Assembly (NCBI RefSeq): GCF_014697355.1
Contig: NZ_JACJRQ010000007.1
Span: forward strand, 1 to 64,000
Length of the DNA stretch: 64,000 nucleotides
Direction of reading: 5' to 3'
Source of the DNA: Nostoc calcicola FACHB-3891
GTDB lineage: Bacteria > Cyanobacteriota > Cyanobacteriia > Cyanobacteriales > Nostocaceae
A program made the position numbers and the translations under genes. How positions within the stretch are numbered: the first letter of the stretch is position 1; the number at the start of each line of letters is the position of its first letter. The notes beneath the pieces are model-generated. The model was given only the letters and a program-made list of their open reading frames with translations. It ran no database searches and was not told the origin of the DNA. This document shows positions 37,394 through 46,623 of the stretch, in pieces.

Positions 37394-37504
37394 ATGTCAA
37401 AGATTATCGAAAATTTATCTCCAGATAGGTTAACTCCCTTATGGAAAAAATCTCAGATTGAGCCTGTTTTAAGCAATTGCGAACTCCCCGATTGGGTGAA
37501 GTAA
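37394..37504 (+). CDS. Short ORF of unknown nature
   Basis: A 36-codon frame (MSKIIENLSPDRLTPLWKK..., ending ELPDWVK) lies 21 bases before the hydroxylase gene. It has a normal-looking amino acid mix but no recognised family and no clear Shine-Dalgarno. It may be a leader peptide or the end of a decayed gene. Confidence 0.25.
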   Translation: MSKIIENLSPDRLTPLWKKSQIEPVLSNCELPDWVK

Positions 37505-37525
37505 AATTTTACCAACACAATAAAA

Positions 37526-38488
37526 ATGAAAGAAATATTCAACAGTATTTTGTATCCATTTCAAATACCGTTTCTGGCATCATCTCAAATTTATTGGTTA
37601 TATGTGCTTTCAACTATTTTACTGGCGACAATACTATATATACTTGGTTTACCCAATCGTGACAAAGATAAAAATTTACTAGAATACCTTTTACCTAAAG
37701 AAGTTTATCTACATCCTTCATCTATTACTCAATACAAATACTTTTTTTTAATTTCCTTGTTCGAGATATTTTTCGTAGTACCAATAGCACTTTTTTTAGT
37801 AAAAATTACCGATATAACTTGCCAAATCCTGATACAAATTACAGGCATTATCACACCTTTTGCCGTCACAAGTCCCCAATTATGGCAGCAGATCGCATTC
37901 AGCATTTTTTTAGCATTGTTAGGTGACTTTGCTAATTTTTTATACCATTATCTGGCTCATAAAATTCCTATTTTGTGGGAATTTCATAAAGTACATCATT
38001 CAGCCGAAGTCATCACACCATTGACTGTATATCGCATTCATCCATTTGAGATGTTTTTAGGCACAATAACGATTGTTACAGTCACTAATTTCGGAGCAGG
38101 TATTTGGATTTACTTGTTTGGAAACGGGATGAAAGAGCTATTAATTTATGGAGTCAGCTTTGAGATTTTTATCTTTTATTTAGCAGGATATAACTTGCGT
38201 CATTCTCATATATGGTTAGCTTATCCTCAGTGGATCAGCCATATTTTCATCAGTCCAGCACAACACCAAATTCATCATAGTGTAGACCCCAAACATTATG
38301 ATAAAAACTTTGGTTATATTTTCGCATTTTGGGACTTGATGTTTGGCTGTTTATACGTGCCAAGCAACTATGAAAAACTGAGCTTTGGTTTATCAGATGG
38401 AGAATCAAATTTGTTTAACAGTGTCACTAATATATTTTTACAGCCTTTGAGAGCAATTAGACAGAGAATCAGCAAAAATTCAGTCTGA
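37526..38488 (+). CDS. Sterol desaturase / fatty acid hydroxylase superfamily protein
   Basis: This 320-residue integral membrane di-iron enzyme has about four hydrophobic helices in the N-terminal half. The histidine boxes are HYLAH (~139-143), HKVHH (~152-156) and HQIHHS (near 250). The superfamily introduces hydroxyl groups or double bonds into lipids and terpenoids using O2. It lies 98 bp upstream of the NRPS on the same strand. A role in oxidising an acyl or lipid-like part of the NRPS product is inferred from context, not shown by sequence. A decayed copy lies just upstream. Confidence 0.87.
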   Translation: MKEIFNSILYPFQIPFLASSQIYWLYVLSTILLATILYILGLPNRDKDKNLLEYLLPKEVYLHPSSITQYKYFFLISLFEIFFVVPIALFLVKITDITCQILIQITGIITPFAVTSPQLWQQIAFSIFLALLGDFANFLYHYLAHKIPILWEFHKVHHSAEVITPLTVYRIHPFEMFLGTITIVTVTNFGAGIWIYLFGNGMKELLIYGVSFEIFIFYLAGYNLRHSHIWLAYPQWISHIFISPAQHQIHHSVDPKHYDKNFGYIFAFWDLMFGCLYVPSNYEKLSFGLSDGESNLFNSVTNIFLQPLRAIRQRISKNSV

Positions 38489-38586
38489 TTTAAATGCATG
38501 GATTTCACCTCTTAGTGGGATTTTGTAAAAAAGTAGTACAAAATCCAGCTAAAATGCAGTTATAAAATTCAGATATAACAACAGAA

Positions 38587-41500
38587 ATGAAATATTCTCA
38601 AAACAAGTGTATTCATCAGGTGTTTACAGAGCAGGTAGAAAAAACACCTGATGCAGTAGCATTCGTATTTGAAAACCAGGAATTGACCTATAGAGAATTG
38701 AATGCAAAAGCTAATCAACTGGCACATCACTTGCAAGCGATGGGGGTAGGTTCAGAAGTATTAGTCGGTCTATGCGTAGAGCGCTCTATTGAAGTCATTA
38801 TCGGAATTCTCGGTATCCTCAAAGCGGGTGGAGCTTACGTTCCGTTAGACCCTGCTTATCCTCAAGAACGTCTGGCATTTATGTTAGAGGATACTAACTT
38901 AAAAGTCGTTTTAACTAAGACACAGTGGATAGAGATACTACCTATTATTAACGCTTCAGTGATTTTTCTTGATGCAGACTGGCAGAAAATTGAGCAACAA
39001 AGCCAACAGAATCCAGTGTGTGATGTGACACCGGAAAATCTCGCTTACTTGATATATACTTCTGGCTCTACTGGCAAGCCAAAAGGAGTACAAATGCCTC
39101 ATGCCAGTGTTGGATATTATTTGCAAGCGATCGCTAAAATAATACCAGTCAATACCAATGATATTTATCTCCACACAGCATCTTTCTCTTTTACCGCTTC
39201 AGTCAGACAATTATTCTTACCTTTATCCCAAGGTGCTACAAGTATCATTGCCACCCGTGAACAAACTAGAACTCCCCTGAGCCTATTTGAATTAATCCAA
39301 ACACAGGGTGTCACTATCTCTGATGGTGTACCTTCTGTGTGGCGTTATGGACTGATGGCTTTAGAAAGTTTAAATGTAAAATATACTGAAGCACTAAGCG
39401 AATCAAAATTAAGATTAATAGTATTTGGTGGCGAATTACTACCCTATCAATTAATTAAAAAGTTACGCAACCTCTTTAAAACACCACCCCGCTTTTTTAA
39501 TATTTTAGGTCAAACAGAAACTATTGGACATGGTTTTTATTCCATTCCAGAGGATTGCAAGCTGGAAGAGGGATATGTCCCAGTCGGTCATCCTTTAGAA
39601 AATATTCAGCAAGTTTATTTACTCAATTCACATCTTGAACCAGTTCAAATTGGTGAGTCTGGTGAAGTATATGTTGCAGGTTCTACCTTAGCTCGTGGCT
39701 ATCTTAACCGGACTCAAGCCAATGCAGAACAATTTATCCATAATCCTTTTAATCTACAACAGCAACTTTTCAAAACTGGTGATGTAGCTCGCTACTCAAA
39801 CGACGGTACTCTAGAAATTCTTGGTCGGATCGACTTTCAGGTAAATATCCGGGGGATGCGAGTTGAACTGGAAGAAATCGAATCAGTATTAAAACTTCAT
39901 CCCAGTGTCCGGGAAGGTATAGTCACTGCAAGAAAAGATATCCCAACAGACCTGCGTCTAGTAGCCTATATTGTAGCTAACAATCAAGCCTTTGATTGGG
40001 GAGAAATCCGCAGCTTTCTAGAGCAGAAACTACCAGATTATATGGTTCCTAATGCCTTCGTGCTGATGGAGAAACTGCCAGTATTACCCAACGGCAAATT
40101 AGACCGCCACAGCTTACCTGCACCAAATATATCTGCTGATATTCGTAACTTTGTTGCACCTCGTACCCCTACAGAACAAGTTATCGCAACTATTTGGGCG
40201 GAAGTTTTAGGATTACAAAAAGTAGGCATTTATGATAATTTTTTGGAATTGGGGGGACATTCGCTGCTCGCTAGTTTAGTTATATCTAGATTACGTGAAA
40301 GCTTATCTGTGGAATTATCTGTGGGTGCGCTATTTGAATCACCTACCGTGGCTAGTTTAAGCGAACAAATTGCAACTTCCCACCAGCAAAAGCAGCAAAC
40401 TAACCCTTTACCAGCATTACAGCCAGTTTCCCGTTCTCTGGAATTACCCTTATCTTTGACTCAGCAGCGATTTTGGTTTATAGACCAAATGGAAGGAGCA
40501 AATGCTGCCTACAATATTGCTAGGGCATTGCGGCTAGTAGGTAGGCTGAATTTAACAACACTCCAACAAGCAATAGAGTTAATTATTCAACGCCATGAAA
40601 CCCTGCGTACTTCCTTTGGTATGGTAGATGGAAAACCAGTGCAATTTATTGCTGCAACTGTACCATTTACTTTACCCTTAGTGGACTTACAAGAATTACC
40701 AGAAGTTGAACGACTGACTGAATTACAAAAATTAATTACCGCAGAATATACACAACCTTTTGCTTTAAGCACAACATCTTTATTAAGAGTCAAACTCATT
40801 CGTCTAGAGTCAGATTCTCACATCCTGTTAGTGACGATGCACCATATCATCTCTGATGCTTGGTCTGTGGGAATTTTCTTGAAAGAATTGTCTAATTTCT
40901 ATGCAGCTTCTCCCTTACCAGAATTGCTTATCCAGTATGCAGATTATACTTATTGGCAACGTCAGTGGCTGCAAAACGATGCGATCGCTACCCAGCTAAA
41001 CTACTGGAAACAACAGCTAGCGGATGCTCCACCTGTAATAGAACTACCAATAAAGCGATCGCGTTCTGCTATGCAGACATTTCGTAGCAGCATCGAGAGG
41101 TTTAAGCTGGGTGATGACCTGACTAGCAAACTGAAAACCCTAAGTCAGAAGTCAGGTGCTTCCCTATTTATGACTCTCCAAGCGGCTTTTGTGACGTTGC
41201 TTTCTCGCTACACTCGTCAGGAAGATATTGTCATCGGCTCTCCCATTAGTAACCGCAACCATCCAGCCCTTGAAACATTAATTGGTTTTTTTGTCAACAC
41301 TCTGGTTTTACGCACCCGCTTAAATAACAACCCCACATTTCGAGAACTTTTAACCCAGGTACGACAGGTTGCTCTCGATGCTTACGCTCACCAAGATGTA
41401 CCTTTTGATCGACTGGTGGAATTTCTCCAACCACAACGTCACCTCAGCTACAATCCGTTATTCCAGGTGATGTTTGTATTCCAAAATTCCCCAGTGGAAA

Positions 41501-44500
41501 AACTGGAATTGCCAGGTTTGAGTGTAACGCAGATCGAATTAGATAGACCGACCGCAGGTGCGACTTTTGATTTAACCCTGTCGATGAAAGAAATAGACTC
41601 AGAACTCAGGGGAGCATTTGAATATAATGCCAACTTGTTTGATGCTGAGACTATTGCCCGGATGGTAGGGCATTTTCAAACTTTGGTAGAGGCTATTGTT
41701 ACTAATCCAGAACAACAAATTGCTAACTTACCACTGCTGACAACAACTGAACAGCATCAGCTACTTGGGGAATGGAATAATACACAAGCTAATTACCCAC
41801 AAGATAAGTGTACTCATGAATTGGTAACAATACAAGCAGAAAAAACACCTGATGCGGTAGCAGTGGTATTTGAAAATCAGCAATTAACTTACCGACAATT
41901 AAATCTCCAAGCTAACCAACTAGCCCATTATTTGAAGTCTTTGGGTGTAGAGAAAGAAACTCTAGTGGGTGTTTTTTTGGAACGTTCTTTGGAAATGATA
42001 GTGGGATTTTTGGGCATTTTGAAAGCTGGTGGTGCTTATGTTCCCCTAGATCCTAATTATCCGCCAGAACGCCTCAATTATATGGTGGCAGATTCGCAAA
42101 TGTCGGTTATCTTGACTCATTCTTCATTACTGCCACATTTATCAGCAACGCTAGAGCAAGCACAAACTAAAATCATCTGTTGGGATAGAGATATAGAAAC
42201 TATTGCAAGTCAGAGTTTAGATAATCCTATTAATAGTGTACAACCTGCAAATTTAGCTTACGTAATCTATACTTCTGGTTCTACAGGGCAACCCAAAGCT
42301 GTACTAATTCAACATTCAGCACTGTTAAACTTACTGTTTTGGCACTTAAACAATTTTGAAGTTAAATTATCAGATCGAGCAACACAGTTAGCAGGAACAG
42401 CGTTTGATGCTGCTGTGTGGGAATTATGGCCTTATTTAGTAGTCGGGGCAAGTGTATATTTAATTAAATCAGAGTTTCTGCTTTCACCAAAAACCCTCCA
42501 AGAGCAGTTGATATCACAAAATATTACTATTAGTTTTATTCCTACACCCTTAGCAGAAAAATTATGTCTTTTAGCATGGCCAGAAAATACAGCTTTACGA
42601 ACTATATTAACTGGTGGAGATAAACTTAATCATTATCCATCAGATACATTACCATTTAAGTTTTTTAATAACTACGGTCCTACAGAAAATACTGTAGTTA
42701 CAACTTCTGGACAAATTTTATCTGGAGAATTAGCAAGTAAGCTTCCGCCTATTGGTCGTCCCATTGCTAACACCCAAGTGTACATTCTCGATCGCTATTT
42801 GCAACCTGTTCCGATTGGTGTACCTGGAGAATTACATATTGGTGGTGTAGGTTTGGCTAGAGGTTATCTCAACCGTCCAGAATTAACAGCCCAAAAATTT
42901 ATTATTCATCCTTTCCAAGCCAACTGTAAATTGTATAAGACAGGTGATTTAGCTCGTTATTTACCAGATGGAAATGTTGAATTTCTAGGACGCATTGATA
43001 ACCAAGTTAAAATTCGCGGTTTTCGCATTGAAGCAGGAGAAATTGAAACGGTACTGAGCCAACATCCCCAAGTTCAGCAAGCGGTGGTGACTGTACGGGA
43101 AGACGAACCAGGGAATAAATATTTAACAGCTTATGTTGTTGGTGAAACAGAAACATTGACTAATAGCGAATTGCGTCAGTTTCTCAAACAACATTTGCCT
43201 GAATATATGATCCCAGGTGCTTTTGTGATGCTCAAAACCTTACCCCTGACTCCTAATGGTAAAGTCGATCGCCAGGTTTTGCCAAAGCCAGAGACAATAA
43301 ATTCAGAACTAGAAGCCGCTTTTGTCGCACCTCGTACTTGGGAAGAAGAAAAACTAGCCGAAATCTGGTGTACAGTGTTACATCGGGAAAAAGTAGGCAT
43401 CTACGATAACTTCTTTGAATTGGGAGGACACTCTCTCCTGATAACATCTGTACTCTCTCGCATTCGAGAAAGTTTGGCGATCGAACTTCCTCTGCGCTCT
43501 GTATTTGCAGCACCTACTATAGCTGCACTTAGTCAAGTGATAACCGATCATCAGCTTGAGGTACAGGAGCAGAATACAAGTGGTATGACATTTGACACCT
43601 TACCACTTCTTGTCCCTCAAGTACGAGACACATATATACCACTGTCTTTTGCACAAGAGTATATATGGTCTGTACAACAATTAGCTCGTGAAAGTTTCGC
43701 CCACAACAGCTTTTTTGTTTTACGTTTTACTGGTTTACTTTCTGCAAGTGTGTTGGAATCTAGCTTCAACGAGATTATTCGTCGTCATGAAATATTACGG
43801 ACGGCCTTTGCTGTCGTAGAAGGTCAACCCGTACAAATCATTACCCCATTCCTGACTATACCGTTGAAGATTATAGACCTACAAAACCTACCTAAGACAG
43901 AGCGAACATCTCAAGCGCAAATACTTGCTGGTCTGGAATATGAACACCATTTTGATCTAGCTTCTTGTCCTCTAATCAACACAACCTTGCTGCGATTAGC
44001 TCAACAAGAGCATTGGTTGATCGTAAATATGCACCATATTATTACGGATGGGTGGTCATTTGGCCTGTTGTTGGAGGAGTTACGAACACTCTATGAAGCA
44101 TTTGCCAATGGTTTACCTTCACCCCTACCCGAATTACCTGTTCAGTACGCAGATTTTACCCTCTGGCAAAGGAAATACTTTAATGAAAAGGTCATAGAAC
44201 AGCAACTTGCTTATTGGCTGCAAAAACTAACTCATACTTCAGCAGCATCTGATGTGGTGTCTAGCAATCAGCCACAGGTGAGTAACAAAAGCACAAGCGC
44301 ATCCATTTATTCTGTAGTTATACCAGCCAATGTTGTAGCATCAATCGAAACCCTCAGCCGTTCTCAAGGAGTTACCATCTTTGTTATCATGCTCACTGCT
44401 CTGAAGATACTTTTGTTCAAGTACACTGGTAAAAACGACATTTTAGTAATGGCAACAGTTGGTAATCGTACTACAGTAGAAACCGAAAAAATGCTCGGTT

Positions 44501-44946
44501 GCTTTATCAACGAAGTAATTTTGCGATCGCATCTCTCATCTGAGCAAACTGGACTTACTCTTTTAGAACAAGTCAAAGAAACCCTTACAGAAGCAATCAA
44601 CAATAAAGAGATTTCTGGTCAAACAGTCATTGACGCTATTACAAGCAAACAACCACTTAACCTCTCAGCATGCCTGACCATGCTGCCTGCACAAAATTGC
44701 CATGACTGGATGTTAGATGTAGACTTTGTAACAATTAAGCGCGATCACAGCCTATGGTATGCGGAAATTCCTCTAGAACTTTATGTTTCTTCACCTTCTG
44801 TAAATAATCCAACCATTGAAATTAAAGTCTTGTACAGCACAGAGCTATTTACAAATGAAACCATTAAGTATCTGTTTAACTATTACCAGGAAATTCTAGA
44901 GAAGCTTGTCCAAAATCCAACCAGGCAGGTTTCTGAATTTGCATAA
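38587..44946 (+). CDS. Non-ribosomal peptide synthetase, A-T-C-A-T-C
   Basis: This 2119-residue, two-module synthetase starts directly with an A domain. A1 (~12-505): core YTSGSTGKPKG, but T203 where Asp235 (GrsA numbering) normally binds the substrate amino group, and GQTET instead of GPTET. T1: Ser559 in LGGHSLL. C1 (~610-1055): HHIISDA, H752-D757. A2 (~1075-1570): D1274 in TAFDAAVWELW; the hand-aligned pocket D-A-W-F-L-G-N-V-V matches leucine domains. T2: Ser1616. C2 (~1680-2110): intact HHIITDG, H1816-D1821. There is no epimerase, reductase or thioesterase. It is likely to load an unusual acid, add leucine, and release through the last C domain onto an amine. Downstream are a decarboxylase, desaturase and MFS exporter. 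Confidence 0.92.
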   Translation: MKYSQNKCIHQVFTEQVEKTPDAVAFVFENQELTYRELNAKANQLAHHLQAMGVGSEVLVGLCVERSIEVIIGILGILKAGGAYVPLDPAYPQERLAFMLEDTNLKVVLTKTQWIEILPIINASVIFLDADWQKIEQQSQQNPVCDVTPENLAYLIYTSGSTGKPKGVQMPHASVGYYLQAIAKIIPVNTNDIYLHTASFSFTASVRQLFLPLSQGATSIIATREQTRTPLSLFELIQTQGVTISDGVPSVWRYGLMALESLNVKYTEALSESKLRLIVFGGELLPYQLIKKLRNLFKTPPRFFNILGQTETIGHGFYSIPEDCKLEEGYVPVGHPLENIQQVYLLNSHLEPVQIGESGEVYVAGSTLARGYLNRTQANAEQFIHNPFNLQQQLFKTGDVARYSNDGTLEILGRIDFQVNIRGMRVELEEIESVLKLHPSVREGIVTARKDIPTDLRLVAYIVANNQAFDWGEIRSFLEQKLPDYMVPNAFVLMEKLPVLPNGKLDRHSLPAPNISADIRNFVAPRTPTEQVIATIWAEVLGLQKVGIYDNFLELGGHSLLASLVISRLRESLSVELSVGALFESPTVASLSEQIATSHQQKQQTNPLPALQPVSRSLELPLSLTQQRFWFIDQMEGANAAYNIARALRLVGRLNLTTLQQAIELIIQRHETLRTSFGMVDGKPVQFIAATVPFTLPLVDLQELPEVERLTELQKLITAEYTQPFALSTTSLLRVKLIRLESDSHILLVTMHHIISDAWSVGIFLKELSNFYAASPLPELLIQYADYTYWQRQWLQNDAIATQLNYWKQQLADAPPVIELPIKRSRSAMQTFRSSIERFKLGDDLTSKLKTLSQKSGASLFMTLQAAFVTLLSRYTRQEDIVIGSPISNRNHPALETLIGFFVNTLVLRTRLNNNPTFRELLTQVRQVALDAYAHQDVPFDRLVEFLQPQRHLSYNPLFQVMFVFQNSPVEKLELPGLSVTQIELDRPTAGATFDLTLSMKEIDSELRGAFEYNANLFDAETIARMVGHFQTLVEAIVTNPEQQIANLPLLTTTEQHQLLGEWNNTQANYPQDKCTHELVTIQAEKTPDAVAVVFENQQLTYRQLNLQANQLAHYLKSLGVEKETLVGVFLERSLEMIVGFLGILKAGGAYVPLDPNYPPERLNYMVADSQMSVILTHSSLLPHLSATLEQAQTKIICWDRDIETIASQSLDNPINSVQPANLAYVIYTSGSTGQPKAVLIQHSALLNLLFWHLNNFEVKLSDRATQLAGTAFDAAVWELWPYLVVGASVYLIKSEFLLSPKTLQEQLISQNITISFIPTPLAEKLCLLAWPENTALRTILTGGDKLNHYPSDTLPFKFFNNYGPTENTVVTTSGQILSGELASKLPPIGRPIANTQVYILDRYLQPVPIGVPGELHIGGVGLARGYLNRPELTAQKFIIHPFQANCKLYKTGDLARYLPDGNVEFLGRIDNQVKIRGFRIEAGEIETVLSQHPQVQQAVVTVREDEPGNKYLTAYVVGETETLTNSELRQFLKQHLPEYMIPGAFVMLKTLPLTPNGKVDRQVLPKPETINSELEAAFVAPRTWEEEKLAEIWCTVLHREKVGIYDNFFELGGHSLLITSVLSRIRESLAIELPLRSVFAAPTIAALSQVITDHQLEVQEQNTSGMTFDTLPLLVPQVRDTYIPLSFAQEYIWSVQQLARESFAHNSFFVLRFTGLLSASVLESSFNEIIRRHEILRTAFAVVEGQPVQIITPFLTIPLKIIDLQNLPKTERTSQAQILAGLEYEHHFDLASCPLINTTLLRLAQQEHWLIVNMHHIITDGWSFGLLLEELRTLYEAFANGLPSPLPELPVQYADFTLWQRKYFNEKVIEQQLAYWLQKLTHTSAASDVVSSNQPQVSNKSTSASIYSVVIPANVVASIETLSRSQGVTIFVIMLTALKILLFKYTGKNDILVMATVGNRTTVETEKMLGCFINEVILRSHLSSEQTGLTLLEQVKETLTEAINNKEISGQTVIDAITSKQPLNLSACLTMLPAQNCHDWMLDVDFVTIKRDHSLWYAEIPLELYVSSPSVNNPTIEIKVLYSTELFTNETIKYLFNYYQEILEKLVQNPTRQVSEFA

Positions 44947-44990
44947 GTTGAGGCCAAACTTTTCTTTTATCATCTACTATGATTCAAAGC

Positions 44991-45076
44991 ATGGAGTTAC
45001 CGGATACAAGTCTTTTCTCAGATCAACTTGATTTTTCACAAGATATGGATGAATGCCTCAGCTAGAAAGTTACTTT
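44991..45076 (+). pseudogene. Relic of an MFS transporter 3' end
   Basis: These ~86 bases match the last part of the MFS gene at 49573-49658 with about 8 differences (around 90% identity). They keep the reading LPDTS..SDQLDFS.DMDECLS, with an in-frame TAG replacing a Gln codon and no remaining upstream coding sequence. It shows that a second copy of the exporter once stood directly behind the NRPS, or that the cluster was rearranged. Confidence 0.85.
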
Positions 45077-45222
45077 AGACTCAGGGAAAACGCGCCTTAT
45101 TTACTAAGTGGGTAGTCTACCCACAAGAGCATTCTTCATTTAATTTTGAACTTTGAATTGTTTTTGTCAAAAATGGCTGTAACCTTTTTTAGATAAAGTT
45201 TCTGATAATGAGGAGAAGATTA

Positions 45223-46353
45223 GTGACTCTAAAGGTTGACCAGTTTCTAAAAAGTAAATTGCTAGACACACCATTTCTAGTGATCGATTTGGATATAATA
45301 GCAGAAAAATATTTAACCCTACATAAACTTCTACCGAAAGCGCAAATCTACTACGCTGTAAAAGCTAATCCCGAACCGGAAATCTTGAGGCTTTTGGTAA
45401 AGCTGGGAGCAAATTTTGATGCTGCCAGTATCAGTGAGATTGAGCAGTGCCTCGCTGTCGGTGTCCCACCGGAACAAATTTCTTACGGTAGTACATTGAA
45501 GAAAGCAAGAGATATTGCCCGTGCATATCAGTTAGGGGTAAAGTTGTACAGCTTTGATAGCTGGGGGGAACTGGAAAAGCTATCGGTTCACGCTCCTCTT
45601 AGCCGCGTTAGCTGCCGCCTGCTGATTGAAACCCAAAACGCAGAGTGGACACTGGCTCGCAAGTTTGGCTGTGCGTGGGATATGGCTTTTGACCTTCTGC
45701 AACATAGCCGCACTTTGGATCTTGAACCTTACGGTGTTGCTTTTCACGTTGGTTCCCAACAAACTGATCCAACCCAGTGGAATGAGCCAATTCACCAAGT
45801 AGCTTTATTGTTCTCGAAACTCGCTGCACAAGGTATTGACTTGCAGGCGATCAACTTGGGGGGTGGCTTTCCCGTGAAATATCAATCGCCTATTCCAAGC
45901 GAAGAAGTTTACGCACAAGTCATTCAAACAGCTATAAGCCATCATTTTGGTGACAATCCACCACAAGTGATGCTGGAACCAGGGCGATTCCTCGTAGCAG
46001 ACGCTGGGACAATTCAGTCTGAAATTGTGTCGATTGCTAAGAAATCCTACACCGACGAGCAGCGATGGGTCTTTCTTGATGTCGGCAAATTCAATGGTCT
46101 GATGGAAACCCTAGATGAATGTATCAAGTACCGTATTCGTACTCCTTACGATGGCAGTGCAGTCGGTTCTGTGGTGTTGGCAGGCCCAACTTGTGACAGT
46201 GCCGACATCCTCTACGAGCGCTCAGGCTATAAACTACCGCTTTCCCTACAAATTGGCGATCGCATCGACATCCTTAGTACAGGTGCATACACTCATACGT
46301 ATTCATCTGTTGGCTTCAACGGTATACCACCTCTTAAAGTCTACTGTATCTAA
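45223..46353 (+). CDS. PLP-dependent ornithine/lysine-type decarboxylase (fold III)
   Basis: This 376-residue protein begins at GTG 45223, chosen because AGGAG (45211-45215) sits 7 bases ahead; an ATG at 45208 overlaps that site. Group IV decarboxylase motifs are PLP lysine in YYAVKANPEPEIL, FDAASISEIE, HVGSQ, GGGFP, EPGRFLVADAG, GPTCDSAD (catalytic Cys and Asp) and GAYTHTYSS. The short length is like bacterial ornithine or lysine/ornithine decarboxylases rather than the long arginine type. It would make putrescine, cadaverine or a related amine. It stands between the NRPS and the desaturase on the same strand, so the amine may be a building block; the substrate is not determined. Confidence 0.88.
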   Translation: MTLKVDQFLKSKLLDTPFLVIDLDIIAEKYLTLHKLLPKAQIYYAVKANPEPEILRLLVKLGANFDAASISEIEQCLAVGVPPEQISYGSTLKKARDIARAYQLGVKLYSFDSWGELEKLSVHAPLSRVSCRLLIETQNAEWTLARKFGCAWDMAFDLLQHSRTLDLEPYGVAFHVGSQQTDPTQWNEPIHQVALLFSKLAAQGIDLQAINLGGGFPVKYQSPIPSEEVYAQVIQTAISHHFGDNPPQVMLEPGRFLVADAGTIQSEIVSIAKKSYTDEQRWVFLDVGKFNGLMETLDECIKYRIRTPYDGSAVGSVVLAGPTCDSADILYERSGYKLPLSLQIGDRIDILSTGAYTHTYSSVGFNGIPPLKVYCI

Positions 46354-46367
46354 CCGATGACAAATGA

Positions 46368-46580
46368 TGTACAGTGATGATGTACAGTGACTTTTTAATT
46401 GTCGCTGTGTCAAATTAATGTCATTGAAGGTGTAAAGCTTGCACTCTCTAGCTTTAAGCCCAGAAGTAGCACCAGGAGCTTACAAGTTATATCAACGCAA
46501 ACATCTGCAAACCTAAACTGCGTAAGGTTTAACTCGATGACACTAATTTGTCTCACTGCCATTTAATTTGTCACTGTACA
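46368..46580. mobile_element. Miniature element with type V-K CAST/Tn7-like ends
   Basis: The left end carries TGTACAGTGA twice (46368-46377 and 46381-46390), then TTTTTAATTGTCGCTGTG and CAAATTAATGTCATTG. The right end is the inverse: GATGACACTAATTTGTC, then ATTTAATTTGTCACTGTACA ending at 46580. Inverted TGTACAGTGAC tips with nearby TTAATxTGTC(A/G) repeats are what TnsB of cyanobacterial CRISPR-associated transposons binds. Only about 200 bp separate the tips and no gene lies inside, so it would be a non-autonomous derivative moved in trans. No clear 5-bp target duplication was seen. Confidence 0.65.
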
Positions 46581-46623
46581 GCTGTCGTGGCACAATAAAT
46601 ATACTTAATGTAAGGGAAACATC

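Noticed and set aside
44991..45062. Precursor peptide gene ending DFSQDMDECLS behind the NRPS
   Set aside because: The sequence is a diverged copy of the MFS C-terminus, not an independent small gene.
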